Positions 17,311 through 27,031 of a DNA stretch of 64,000 bases are shown here, piece after piece. The translations under genes and the position numbers were made by a program. Source of the stretch: JAJXZJ01 sp050012855 (GTDB lineage: Bacteria > Verrucomicrobiota > Verrucomicrobiia > Limisphaerales > J093); NCBI GenBank assembly GCA_050012855.1, contig JBEKGJ010000017.1, positions 16,144-80,143 on the forward strand, written 5' to 3'. Within the stretch, counting starts at the first letter, position 1. Each line of letters starts with the position of its first letter. The notes below the pieces were generated by a model, which saw only the letters and a program-made list of their open reading frames with translations, was not told where the DNA came from and searched no databases.

Positions 17311-18810
17311 TCAGACGGGCGCCAGCTCGCGCAGCCGCGCCGCTCCAGATACCTCGTGCCCGGCAACCGCCTTGCCGTTTTCATGCGCCGGTTCGTCACC
17401 CAGCAGGCAGGCAATGACCTCCGCCGCGGAGTACTCATCGCGGCCGGGTTTGAGGAACCGCGCGACCTGCGCCACGTCGTCGCCGGCCGTCAACAAGGCC
17501 TGTTCCGGTCCACTCTCCGGGCGGGTTTGTTCCAGCCCGACATTGGCCACCAGCCCGTTGCACAGGCATTTCCGGCCGGTCGTGTCCGCGAGCGCCCCGC
17601 CCTTCTTCAGATAATCCTCCACCGGTTCGGCCGGACAACGGTAGCCCACCGTCCCGTCGGCTTTGCGGTAAAGATGCCGGAGATAGCCAAGATCGCAAAT
17701 ACGCGTCCGGGCCGCGTATTCTTTGACGGTTGAGAGCGTGCCTTCCATCTGCACGACTTTGAACGGGAATCCCGTGGGCGAGGCCACCGGATCGGTAAAG
17801 ACGCGGGCGACCCCAGCGCGGCTCATTTGAATCGTCTTCCGCTTCAGTTCCGGCTGCAGGCCCGATTCGTTGCAGAAGGCAAAGGCCGTCCCCACCTGGA
17901 TGCCGGCGGCGCCCAGGCTGAGGGCTTCCGCGAGCTTGCCCGGCTGCCCGAACGAGCCGGCCATCCAAAACGGCAGCCCGAGATCGAGGATTTTATCCAG
18001 CTCCGGCACATCGCGCGGACCATAGATCGGCTCGCCGCTGGCACTGAGTTTCAGCGGACCGCGGGGCGGGGCGTTGTGCCCGCCGGCGGTGTCGCGCTCG
18101 ACCACGAAACCGTCCACCCGCCCGTTCGATTTCCGGGCCAGGGCGATCGCCAGCGTGGCGGAGGAAACGATCCCCAGGAATTTCGGCCGCTGCACCGCCG
18201 GCAGCCGGCCGTCGCCAAACGCCTTCGGATCGAACGTGGACAGGAACTCCTCGCCGGGCTGCGCCTCGCGGACATCCATCCGCAATTCGGCGACCTCGCC
18301 GTTGGCCAGGCGATCCAGCGCGCCGGGAATGGCCCGGGGAATCCCCGCCCCCATAAGCACGTAATCCACGCCACCGAGCATGGCCCCATACAGCGAAGGC
18401 AGCGTGGGGAGCTGGATCTTCTCCAACAGATTGATGCCGACCAGACCGTTGTGGCCGTCCTTGGCCAGGAACACTTCCACGAAGCTGGCGACGACGGTCA
18501 ATTCCAGGAATGCCGCCCCGGGCCGCAGTGCGGGCATCGGCGCGGTCCTGAACGGCGTGAGGGGCGATTTTCCGCCGGGTACGTAATAGGCCGCCAGCAC
18601 GCGCGCCGCCACGTCGGGCATCGGGAATTGGCCTAGCGCGTAGCGCAACTGCCCGGTGGGATCGCCCATCTGCAGGGCGCGGGCCAGGATGATGGCCAGC
18701 CCCGTTCCGGACACGACTCCCAACTGCCCCAACCGCGACACGGCGCGCGCCAGAGTCCACCCGGACACTGCCACGCCCATCCCGCCCTGAATGATTCTCG
18801 GTTGTGCCAT
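17311..18810 (-). CDS. Nitronate monooxygenase family protein (FMN-dependent, 2-nitropropane dioxygenase-like)
   Basis: The start chosen gives 499 residues beginning MAQPRIIQGGMGVAVSGW, which matches the family's usual N-terminus; the upstream extension is unsupported. The TIM-barrel FMN features include IIQGGMG, FLELTVVASFVEVFLAKDGH, DYVLMGAGIP, DTAGGHNAPPRG and the phosphate-binding LSLGAAGIQVGTAFA. Members oxidise alkyl nitronates with O2, although some are enoyl-reductase-like, and the long form here is common in Bacteroidota and Verrucomicrobiota. The gene lies head-on between the two topoisomerase subunit genes, an unusual place with no visible functional link. The C-terminal 100 residues contain several cysteines (CDLGYLRHLY, RKCLCNGL). 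Confidence 0.87.
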   Translation of the reverse strand: MAQPRIIQGGMGVAVSGWTLARAVSRLGQLGVVSGTGLAIILARALQMGDPTGQLRYALGQFPMPDVAARVLAAYYVPGGKSPLTPFRTAPMPALRPGAAFLELTVVASFVEVFLAKDGHNGLVGINLLEKIQLPTLPSLYGAMLGGVDYVLMGAGIPRAIPGALDRLANGEVAELRMDVREAQPGEEFLSTFDPKAFGDGRLPAVQRPKFLGIVSSATLAIALARKSNGRVDGFVVERDTAGGHNAPPRGPLKLSASGEPIYGPRDVPELDKILDLGLPFWMAGSFGQPGKLAEALSLGAAGIQVGTAFAFCNESGLQPELKRKTIQMSRAGVARVFTDPVASPTGFPFKVVQMEGTLSTVKEYAARTRICDLGYLRHLYRKADGTVGYRCPAEPVEDYLKKGGALADTTGRKCLCNGLVANVGLEQTRPESGPEQALLTAGDDVAQVARFLKPGRDEYSAAEVIACLLGDEPAHENGKAVAGHEVSGAARLRELAPV

Positions 18811-19240
18811 AAAATCGCACTGTGTTCCCCCTGCCCTCGCGGAGGAATCATCGCGACAGGAAAGTCGGGAATCGCCGAAAAAGCGCCCAGTGCACTTGGC
18901 GGGATATCCGTCGGAAACCAACGCGCTTGCCAGAAGCTAACAGGATAAGGTCGTTTAGGAAAGCTCGATTATTGATTTTTTTGGCACGCCCTGCCCGCCG
19001 CGCCGGCGAGGTTCAGAACCGCTGAATGACGCGTTGCCGCAGGTTCGGATGGCGCAAGAACCGGTTCGGCCCCGGCGCCCCAGGATGCGTTCGTTCGAGA
19101 TCGAATTGCCGCATGAAGGTCAGGCTGTGCCCGACCAACGCGCTCCGCTGTCAAAGAATGCTTGGCTTTCTCCCGCCGCTCGCCTAGAGGATTCGGCCCG
19201 CGTGCAGACGAGCCCGATGTTGCGTCGGCACCCTTGAACC
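18811..19240. other. Intergenic region between nmo-like and parC-like genes
   Basis: About 430 bases between divergently transcribed genes, so promoters for both should lie here. It has an AT-rich patch (near 18960-18980, including a run of seven T). I find no supported protein or RNA gene. Confidence 0.5.
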
Positions 19241-21424
19241 ATGGCAGCAAAGCGTAAGAACGATCCCAGCCAGCTCGACCTCCTCGCCAGCCAACCGGCG
19301 CCGGTGGGCCCGCCCGCCCAAGCCGGCTCCGCGGCCGCGGCCGTCGCCGGCAAGGCCAGCGACCCCACTTCGGTCCCGCCCGCCGAGCCGTGCCCGGACG
19401 GGAACGGTCACAGCGAAATCACCGCCGAGGAAACCGCCGCGCCGGCCACGGCCCCCCGCCCGTTTGTCCCCGGCGCCCTCAACCTGCCGCTCCACCGCCG
19501 CGTGGACCGGAGCTTCCTTGATTACGCGTCCTACGTCATCCGCGACCGTGCCATCCCGCATCTCGCCGACGGCCTGAAACCCGTCCAGCGCCGCATTCTC
19601 TGGGCGCTGCATCGGCATGACGACGGCCGCTTCACCAAGGTCGCCAATGTCGTCGGCGACACGATGAAGTTCCATCCGCACGGCGACGCCTCGATCGGCG
19701 ATGCGTTGGTGGTGCTGGCCAACAAGCGCTATCTCATCGAAGGCCAGGGCAATTTCGGGAACCTCTACACCGGCGATCCCGCCGCCGCCCCCCGTTACAT
19801 CGAAGGCCGCCTCACCGAGCTGGCGCGCACCGAGCTGTTCAACGACGAGATCACCGAATTCGTCCCCAGCTACGACGGCCGCAACCAGGAGCCCGTCACC
19901 CTGCCCTGCAAGCTTCCGCTCACGCTCATGCTCGGCACCGAGGGCATCGCGGTCGGTTTGTCAGCGCGCCTCCTGCCGCACAATTTCCCCGAGCTGCTCC
20001 AGGCCCAGATCGCCATCCTGAAACAGCAGCCGTTCAAGTGCCTGCCCGACTTCCCGACCGGCGGCCTCATGGATGCCCGCGAGTACCGCGACGGCACCGG
20101 CAGCGTGAAGGTCCGCGCCAGAATCAAGGTGCGGGACGAAACCACCGTCGTCATCAGGGAAATCCCGCCCACGACCACCACCGAATCGCTCATCGCCTCC
20201 GTCGAAGACGCGGCGCGCAAGGGCAAGCTCAAGGTGAAATCCATCAACGATTTTACCTCCGAGGAGGTCGAGATCGAAATCAAATGCCCGGCCGGCGTGG
20301 ACGCGGAGCAGATGGTGGACGCGCTCTACGCCTTCACCGACTGCGAGGTCACCATCGCCAGCCGCATCGTCGTCATCCGCGACCACCGGCCCGTCGAGCT
20401 GACCGTCAGCCAAGTCTTGCGCGCGAACACGGACCAGCTTGTCGCCCTCCTCAAGCGCGAACTGGAACTGCGCGAGCGGGAACTCCAGGACGAACTCCAT
20501 TACCGCACCCTGGAACGCCTCTTCATCGAGGAACGCATTTACCAGCGAATCGAGCAGTGCAAAACGAACGAGGCCGTCGTCGCCGCGGTTTACGAAGGCT
20601 TCAAGCCCTTGCAGAAGGAACTCGTCCGCGCCCTCACCGACCCCGACGTGGAGCGTTTGCTCACGGTCCGCATTCGCCGGATTTCCCTTTTTGACATCAA
20701 CCAGCATCGCGAGGAAATGGAGAAGGTGAAGGCGGACCTGGTCGAGACGCGCAAGAACCTCAAGAACCTCGTCAAGTTCGCCATCAGCCATCTCGAGGCG
20801 TTGCTGGAGAAGTACGGCCCGCTCTATCCACGGCTCACCAAGTCCAGCCGGCACGACATGATTGACGCGAAGGAAGTCGCGTTCAAGGCGTTCAAGCTCG
20901 CCTACGACCGCGAGTCCGGCTACCTCGGCCACAAGGTTAGCGGCGAGGAGTTCAAGACCGAGTGCACGAAGTTCGACAAGATTCTCATGGTCTTCCGCGA
21001 TGGCCACTACAAGGTCATCGAGCTGCCGGAGAGGCTCTTCGTCGGCCCGGACCTCGAATACTGCGGCATCCCGAATCGCGAGCAGGTGTTCACGATGGTC
21101 TATGCCGACCGCGACGCCACCTATCTCAAGCGCTTCACGTTTGGCGGCTTCATTCTCGACAAGGATTACTTCTGCGTTCCAGAAGGCGAAAAATACAAGG
21201 TCCTCTTCTTCGAGCCGGGCACGCCGGAGATGCTCTACCTCCGCTACAAACCCGCGCCACACCAGAAGATCAACCAGCAAACCTGCGTCCCGTCGGAAGT
21301 CGAAGTGAAAGGCGCCCGGACGCGCGGCCGCCAGCTTACGATCAAGGACGTCGGCGCCGTCGCCATCAAACCGCCGCGCGGCTGGGACCCGGAAGCCACG
21401 ACGACCAAGGTGCTGTTTGCGTGA
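19241..21424 (+). CDS. parC: DNA topoisomerase IV subunit A (ParC-like, type IIA)
   Basis: The 727-residue product is the DNA-cleaving subunit. After a low-complexity Ala/Pro-rich extension of about 80 residues comes the breakage-reunion core: SYVIRDRAIPHLADGLKPVQ, HPHGDASIGDALV and the catalytic Tyr186 within APRYIEGRLTELA. A coiled-coil gate follows (LKRELELRERELQDELHY), and the C-terminal region is shorter than a gyrase wrapping domain. GyrA-box motifs are not seen, so a topoisomerase IV role is preferred. It should pair with the ParE-like protein at 15258. Its last 12 codons and 140 bases downstream are duplicated at 21848-22024. Confidence 0.9.
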   Translation: MAAKRKNDPSQLDLLASQPAPVGPPAQAGSAAAAVAGKASDPTSVPPAEPCPDGNGHSEITAEETAAPATAPRPFVPGALNLPLHRRVDRSFLDYASYVIRDRAIPHLADGLKPVQRRILWALHRHDDGRFTKVANVVGDTMKFHPHGDASIGDALVVLANKRYLIEGQGNFGNLYTGDPAAAPRYIEGRLTELARTELFNDEITEFVPSYDGRNQEPVTLPCKLPLTLMLGTEGIAVGLSARLLPHNFPELLQAQIAILKQQPFKCLPDFPTGGLMDAREYRDGTGSVKVRARIKVRDETTVVIREIPPTTTTESLIASVEDAARKGKLKVKSINDFTSEEVEIEIKCPAGVDAEQMVDALYAFTDCEVTIASRIVVIRDHRPVELTVSQVLRANTDQLVALLKRELELRERELQDELHYRTLERLFIEERIYQRIEQCKTNEAVVAAVYEGFKPLQKELVRALTDPDVERLLTVRIRRISLFDINQHREEMEKVKADLVETRKNLKNLVKFAISHLEALLEKYGPLYPRLTKSSRHDMIDAKEVAFKAFKLAYDRESGYLGHKVSGEEFKTECTKFDKILMVFRDGHYKVIELPERLFVGPDLEYCGIPNREQVFTMVYADRDATYLKRFTFGGFILDKDYFCVPEGEKYKVLFFEPGTPEMLYLRYKPAPHQKINQQTCVPSEVEVKGARTRGRQLTIKDVGAVAIKPPRGWDPEATTTKVLFA

Positions 21425-21564
21425 CCAGGTGCGTAGCGGCGGCTCGGTAGAGCGCCGCCAACTTCCAGGAAAAGGCGCAAGCCGATCGAGAAGAGCGGAA
21501 GTTGTGGGCAGAAAGTGGTTTTGTGCGGGAAAGAGAATGGCGGCTTTCTGCCGAAAGCCGCTAC
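21388..21564 (+). repeat. 177-bp direct repeat containing the parC 3' end, copy 1
   Basis: This copy covers the last 12 codons of the parC-like gene (PEATTTKVLFA plus stop) and 140 bases downstream, ending in a hairpin-forming GGCGGCTTTCTGCCGAAAGC region. It aligns end to end with 21848-22024, also 177 bases, at roughly 80-85% identity by eye. Within the coding part the two copies differ at synonymous positions. Confidence 0.85.
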
Positions 21565-21812
21565 GAGTTCATACGCCGAACCTGACCGAGGGTGAGCAAG
21601 TCCTGGTCAAGATCAGCCTCGTCGTAGTGTAGCGGTATGTTTCGATCTCGCAGCAGCGCCTGAAACTCGAACAACCCGCTCCCGGCGAGATCGGTGGCTT
21701 GGATGATCGTCAGCCGGCGGCCCGCGTAGAGGGCCACGGCCAACTCGCGCTTCACGGCGTGTTCATCCAAGCCCTTCAGCGCCGCAAGATCGTCTGGCAA
21801 CCTGACTACCAT
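21561..21812 (-). CDS. UPF0175 family protein (antitoxin-like), apparently orphan
   Basis: The 83-residue product matches the UPF0175 pattern: KRELAVALYAGRRLTIIQA, then TDLAGSGLFEFQALLRDRNI and PLHYDEADLDQDL. UPF0175 proteins usually act as DNA-binding antitoxins next to a PIN-domain (DUF3368/VapC-like) toxin gene. Here no toxin gene fits: on one side is the end of the parC-like gene and on the other a copy of that end. The stop codon lies in the first repeat. The gene is antisense to the flanking topoisomerase gene. The family assignment is fairly secure; the loss of a partner is seen directly. Confidence 0.8.
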   Translation of the reverse strand: MVVRLPDDLAALKGLDEHAVKRELAVALYAGRRLTIIQATDLAGSGLFEFQALLRDRNIPLHYDEADLDQDLLTLGQVRRMNS

Positions 21813-21847
21813 GTCCGGAGCATAGCCCCACGTCCGCCAGGCGACAA

Positions 21848-22024
21848 CCCCGAAGCCACGACCACGAAGGTGCTGTTTGCGTGATCAGGTTCGTAGCGGC
21901 GGCTCGGGAGAGCGCCGCCAGTTTTCAGGCGAAGGCGCAAGCCAATCGAGAACAGCGGAAATTGTGGGCGGAAGGTCGTCCTCTCCTTGAAGAAGAACGG
22001 CGGCTTTCTGCCGAAAGCCGCTAC
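21848..22024 (+). repeat. 177-bp direct repeat containing a parC 3' end, copy 2
   Basis: This second copy lies beyond the UPF0175 gene. It encodes NPEATTTKVLFA and a stop in the same relative frame as the real gene end, with synonymous swaps in the Thr codons, and then follows the same downstream sequence. A few bases upstream, RPPGDN replaces the RGWD of the intact gene, so similarity fades there. Confidence 0.85.
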
Positions 22025-22060
22025 GCCCGTAGCGGCGCCTCGGTCGAGCCCCGCCTGACT

Positions 22061-23005
<945 letters not shown>

Positions 23006-23136
23006 GGCACCACAATGGCTTTGAGCCGAGTAATAATTACATTACGCCTGTGCCGCGCGTTCGGCAAGCCCAGCCCGACACCGACCAACTCGCGCCGGCC
23101 GGGAACCGCGTATGGGTCCGGCGTTCGACCATGCTC

Positions 23137-23373
23137 ACGGTGGGTCGCGGACCGCCCGGGCGGCAGCCTGCTATGGGGACCGCGCCCGTCTCGGGCGCAG
23201 CCGACGACGTCCTCGCCGTCGGCTTCAGCGAACGATTTTTTCCTCCGCCGGGAAGTACGCCGCGAGGACGCGACGAACAGCGGGCGAGACTCCCGCGCTC
23301 CCTCAATTCCCGTCACGAACCACAATGGTGGATCGCGGACCGCCGTCGTCATTTGCATCTGTCATTTGCATCT
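23137..23373. repeat. Cluster of short repeats between prepilin and membrane-protein genes
   Basis: Two copies of the motif GGTGGRTCGCGGACCGC (23139-23155 and 23327-23343) flank palindromes such as GCGCCCGTCTCGGGCGC and a stem around GCCGACGACGTCCTCG. The same motif family appears inverted near 53570 and 57029. A perfect tandem 13-mer, GTCATTTGCATCT, occupies 23348-23373. The whole 500-base gap 23006-23506 otherwise shows no gene. Confidence 0.7.
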
Positions 23374-23506
23374 GGTCGGCCGCGACCGGCAGTGGTAGAA
23401 CTCCGGTTGATGACGCCCGAACTTTTCGCCCCTATGAAAGAAAAAGGCGACAACCTGTCGTCATGACGGGCATTCATGGGGGCGAATCCAACAACCAAGA
23501 CAAATC

Positions 23507-24535
23507 ATGAGTGAAACCGAAATCTCCCCCGCTCCGCCCGCCTTCAAGGACCGCCACGCCGGTCTCGTGGCCTTCGGCATTGTCCAGATCGTCCTCGGCG
23601 GTTTCACGGCGCTGATGATCCCGCTGCTCCTTTTCAGCCAGCGCGTCATGGCCCAACAGCAACCGGGCTCGGTCTATGGCCCGTCGCTTGCCCTGGCGAT
23701 GGCGATGTACGGCACGCTGGCGGTGGTGCTGGTGTGCGTCGGCGTCGGTTCCATCAAAGCCCGGCGCTGGGCGCGCGCGCTGACCCTCGTAGGCGCTTGG
23801 AGCTTGTTGATCATGGGTATCTTCAACCTGGCGATCCAGGCATTCCTGCTGCCGCGTATGCTGGCCGTTTCCGCGCCCTCGGGCGCCGCCGTCCCCCACA
23901 CGGCCATGGTCGTGGCCATGGTCGGGGCGTTCCTCATGATCGGCATCGTCTTCATCGCCTTGCCAGCGGCCTTCGCCTGGTTCTACAGCAACCGGCACGT
24001 GAAGGCCACGTGCGAAGCCCGCAACCCGGAGCCCAGTTGGACCGATGGCTGCCCGCTGCCGCTCCTGGCCTTATGCCTTTGGACAGCGCTGGGGACGGTT
24101 TCCTTCTTCATCATGGCGCTCGCCGGCATGGCCGTGCTGCCGGTATTTGGCCAATTGATCGCGGGACCGGTCGCCACCACCGTATCGGTCCTGCTGGGAG
24201 TAGCGTGGGCGTGGGCCGCCTGGGCCATCTATCGCCGGCGTCTCGCGGCGTGGTGGTTCATCGTGGGCATGATGACCGTTTTCGGCGTCTCGTGTGTGAT
24301 CACGTTTCTGCGCGTGGACCCGTTGGAGCTGTATCGGATGATGCACTACCCCGAGCAACAGATCGAGCAGATCCGACGCCTTGGCCTGATGACCCCTTCC
24401 GTGATGGCGTGGGGCATGGCGGGCGGCGCGGTCCTCTGGCTGGGATTTCTGCTCTGGGTGCGGCGCTATTTCAAGCCGGTCCCGCCCCCGCCGACTCCTG
24501 CGGCACCGTTGGCCGACGTGCCGCCGGTTCAGTGA
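23507..24535 (+). CDS. Multi-pass membrane protein of unknown function
   Basis: The 342-residue product has about eight hydrophobic segments, for example GIVQIVLGGFTALMIPLLL near 26-44, LALAMAMYGTLAVVLVCVG near 63-81 and a final AWGMAGGAVLWLGFLLWV. Tails are proline-rich (PPPPTPAAPLADVPP). No catalytic motif or known transporter signature is seen. It converges with the Agl23-type gene that ends five bases after its stop. It may be a small integral-membrane family specific to the phylum. Confidence 0.8.
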   Translation: MSETEISPAPPAFKDRHAGLVAFGIVQIVLGGFTALMIPLLLFSQRVMAQQQPGSVYGPSLALAMAMYGTLAVVLVCVGVGSIKARRWARALTLVGAWSLLIMGIFNLAIQAFLLPRMLAVSAPSGAAVPHTAMVVAMVGAFLMIGIVFIALPAAFAWFYSNRHVKATCEARNPEPSWTDGCPLPLLALCLWTALGTVSFFIMALAGMAVLPVFGQLIAGPVATTVSVLLGVAWAWAAWAIYRRRLAAWWFIVGMMTVFGVSCVITFLRVDPLELYRMMHYPEQQIEQIRRLGLMTPSVMAWGMAGGAVLWLGFLLWVRRYFKPVPPPPTPAAPLADVPPVQ

Positions 24536-24539
24536 AACC

Positions 24540-26108
24540 TCATTCTTCTTCGGCCGGGAGCGGACGGGACGCGAGGTATTTCTTCCAGAGCTCGAGCTCG
24601 ACGTAGAGTTCCAGGCCCACGCCGGGACGTTGCGGGAACAGGCCGACCATCAGCCAGCGCTTGTTCGTCTTTTCGTCGAGGTCGGCGTTGAGCGAGGCGC
24701 TGGCCACCATGATCGGCGCGCGCTGATCCGATGGCGCCTCCGACCACCAGCCGACGCGCCGGAAGCCGCGGAGGTACCACGGCAACGGCCAGTAGTCGCC
24801 CCCGCAGCCGAACACCTGGATGACCGTTTGGTCGGGTTGCGGTTGCGTGGCGGCGATGGCCTTGATCCGTGAGACCAGCTCGAGGAGTTCCGGCGCGGTG
24901 TGCGCATAAACCCACGGGTTGCGGGGATCGGCCGGTAGCACGATCGCTGCGCGCCAGGCCTGCCACGCCAGTTGACCCGCTCCCGCGAGCAGGGCCAGCG
25001 CCGCCGCCACCGCCAGCCACGGCCGGTGGGCGAACGCCGCAACAACCGTCGCCGCGCCCACGCCCGCCAATAGGATGAAGGCGTGGTGGAAGTCCAGTGC
25101 GCACCATGGCGTTTTGTAGCGGAGCACGGTGTAGATGGCCGTCAGGATGACCGCGTAAAAACCGAGGAGGCGAACAAACCGTCGGTTCACACCGGGCACA
25201 TCACGCTCGCCAAACGCGGCCCAGAGGCCAATCCCGGCCAGCAGCCAGATTAAGGCCTCGGTCCAGAGCGGTCCGGCCGCTGGATGAAACCAGAGCAGCC
25301 GGGAGAAGTAGAACCACCACGGGTGCGAATGCGGCGAAGCGCCGCCGGCGCGGTGCAGCCAGGGAAGGTAGGCGCGCAGCGAATCGAGCGGGCCGTGGCG
25401 GTTGGTGAAGAACGACGTAAAGAACACGACCGAAATCACGGCGGCCACGGCCAGGGCGGCGACCAGGTGCGCGCGTCGCAGGTGGAGTTCGGGGAACCAG
25501 AGTGTCCCGTGGCGCCAGTGATCCCAGGCTCCTGCCAGGATCGCGGCGGCGGCGAATGCGGCGAGGTTGAAGACGAAGGTTTCCTTGGTCGCGTGCATCA
25601 GGCCGAGCGCGGCCCCCGCGAGCAGAGCCCACGCCAGCCGGCGGCTTCGCAGATAGCGCCAGCCGGCGGCGAGGAACAGCAGCGTGAAGAAGACCAGCAG
25701 CAATTCGTGGATGTAATACCGGCTGTAGAAGACCAGTGCCGGCGAAACCGCCGTCAACAGCCCCGCCCCGAACACCGCGGGGCGGCCGAGGGCGTCGCCC
25801 AGCAGTGGCAGCAGCAAAATCAGGCCGAGGCCAAAGGCCAGCGGCACGAGGCGGAGGGTGGTTTCGCGGAGCTCCGCGGCGTTCCGGGCGCCGGAGAGCC
25901 ATGCCGCCGGCAGCGTCGCGTAATAAAGAATGGGGCCGTGGAACTCGTCGTGGTCATAACGGTAGCCCCGACCTTCCCACAGCCACAGAAACTTGACGGC
26001 GTGGTTGGCTTCGTCGGCGTGGAGCGGACGCCGGTCGAGTTGGGGCAGCCGGAGCAACAGTGCGATTGCGACGGCCGCCAACAGGCCCAGCGTCAGCCAG
26101 CGATTCAT
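24540..26108 (-). CDS. Glycosyltransferase family 39-like membrane protein (TIGR03663/Agl23 type)
   Basis: The 522-residue product has about eleven membrane segments and the first-loop motif RRPLHADEANHAVKF, where the acidic pair DE is typical of GT-C enzymes of the PMT/ArnT type. HDEFHGPILYYATLPAAWL and FYSRYYIHELLLVFF are characteristic of TIGR03663 ('flippase activity-associated') proteins. A C-terminal soluble part is present (QVFGCGGDYWPLPWYLRGF). It should move a sugar from a lipid carrier to an acceptor outside the membrane. It overlaps the upstream discoidin-domain gene by four bases (ATGA), so both are likely made from one transcript. Confidence 0.87.
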   Translation of the reverse strand: MNRWLTLGLLAAVAIALLLRLPQLDRRPLHADEANHAVKFLWLWEGRGYRYDHDEFHGPILYYATLPAAWLSGARNAAELRETTLRLVPLAFGLGLILLLPLLGDALGRPAVFGAGLLTAVSPALVFYSRYYIHELLLVFFTLLFLAAGWRYLRSRRLAWALLAGAALGLMHATKETFVFNLAAFAAAAILAGAWDHWRHGTLWFPELHLRRAHLVAALAVAAVISVVFFTSFFTNRHGPLDSLRAYLPWLHRAGGASPHSHPWWFYFSRLLWFHPAAGPLWTEALIWLLAGIGLWAAFGERDVPGVNRRFVRLLGFYAVILTAIYTVLRYKTPWCALDFHHAFILLAGVGAATVVAAFAHRPWLAVAAALALLAGAGQLAWQAWRAAIVLPADPRNPWVYAHTAPELLELVSRIKAIAATQPQPDQTVIQVFGCGGDYWPLPWYLRGFRRVGWWSEAPSDQRAPIMVASASLNADLDEKTNKRWLMVGLFPQRPGVGLELYVELELWKKYLASRPLPAEEE

Positions 26109-26797
26109 TCCGCCGGCAGCCCCCAGACCTCGACCTCGGTATAACGGTTCAGCGCGCTGTAGGTGCTGCCCTTGCTGTAGCAGCGGACATACCGCCCCTT
26201 GACCGCCTTCACCGGCATCAGGCGCCCCTGGTAATCCTCCCAGTATTCCTTGTCCGTCCCGATGCCCAAACCCGAGCTGTTGTCCACGTCATTGTTGTAA
26301 ACCGTGGTCACGTCCTTGGTGAAATCCGGGTCGTCCGAAATCTGCACCACCACGTCATGGTAAATCTGGTAGGTGTTGTGCGCGTGCCAGACGATGACCG
26401 CGTAAACCGCGGCGCTCTTCTCGAGATCAACCTGAATCCACTGCGTTTTCTTGTGGAGCTCGACGAACGAGGAGTCGCTGGCCTCCTTGTCGCCGTCGGT
26501 CACCAGGTCGAGCGTGCCGGTGATGGGCGATTTGTCGCTGCTGGTGACCTTCTTCTTGAGCGCGAGGTTGACGCAGCCCTTGGGCGCCAGGAACGGGGCG
26601 CGTGGTTTGTCGCTGGGTTTCTCGACTTCCGGCCCGAGCTGGGTGTCCGGCGGGGTGCCCATGAACGCCGGGATGGGCAGCTTGATCGGCAGCGGGGCGA
26701 GGTCTTCGGCGCGGAGGTTTTGCGTGGCCAAACCCACGCCCAGGGCGAGCAGCAGCGCCAGCCGCTTCGTGATGTCGGAACTGTGTTTCATGTTCAT
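26105..26797 (-). CDS. Secreted discoidin (F5/8 type C)-like domain protein
   Basis: The 230-residue product has a signal peptide (LALLLALGVGLATQNLRA-ED) and a Pro-rich spacer. The F5/8 type C domain at about 75-228 includes VNLALKKKVTSSDKSP, WIQVDLEKSAAVYAVIVWH and GRYVRCYSKGSTYSALNRY, ending in TEVEVWG. Such domains bind carbohydrate or anionic lipid. It sits first in a two-gene unit with the membrane glycosyltransferase, whose ATG overlaps its stop. A shared role in surface glycan work is inferred from this coupling. Confidence 0.85.
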   Translation of the reverse strand: MNMKHSSDITKRLALLLALGVGLATQNLRAEDLAPLPIKLPIPAFMGTPPDTQLGPEVEKPSDKPRAPFLAPKGCVNLALKKKVTSSDKSPITGTLDLVTDGDKEASDSSFVELHKKTQWIQVDLEKSAAVYAVIVWHAHNTYQIYHDVVVQISDDPDFTKDVTTVYNNDVDNSSGLGIGTDKEYWEDYQGRLMPVKAVKGRYVRCYSKGSTYSALNRYTEVEVWGLPAE

Positions 26798-26995
26798 GCG
26801 TTAAACAACCAAACGTTAGATTGCGTCAGCCTGTCGGTATTCACGAAAAAAGGCAACTGTTTGTCGCACGGTGGGCACGGCCTCCCCGCCGCAGGCAAGT
26901 CGTCAAGCTTGGCGGAGGCCGGCAGGATGCGGCCGTCCCCGCATGCGCCCGGGCGCGGCCACGGGCGGGCGGAACGGGGCGCAGGAACATTCTTA

Positions 26996-27025
26996 TTGAC
27001 ATTTCGCCATATAACGAAACATAGT
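26996..27025 (+). promoter_or_regulatory. Candidate arsR promoter and ArsR operator
   Basis: A TTGACA box (26996-27001) lies 18 bases before CATAGT (27020-27025), a weak -10. Between them is an imperfect palindrome, TTTCG-cc-ATAT-aa-CGAAA (27002-27019), of the size and ATAT centre expected for an ArsR/SmtB operator. It lies just before the arsR start and overlaps the promoter, which suits autorepression lifted by As(III). Confidence 0.5.
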
Positions 27026-27031
27026 GCACCC

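Noticed and set aside
19961..21280. 439-codon leftward frame opposite the parC-like gene
   Set aside because: It is an antisense shadow of a well-supported topoisomerase subunit.
27010..27015. TATAAC as the -10 box of arsR
   Set aside because: It lies only eight bases after the TTGACA box, far from the 16-18 bases needed; CATAGT at 27020 fits the spacing better.
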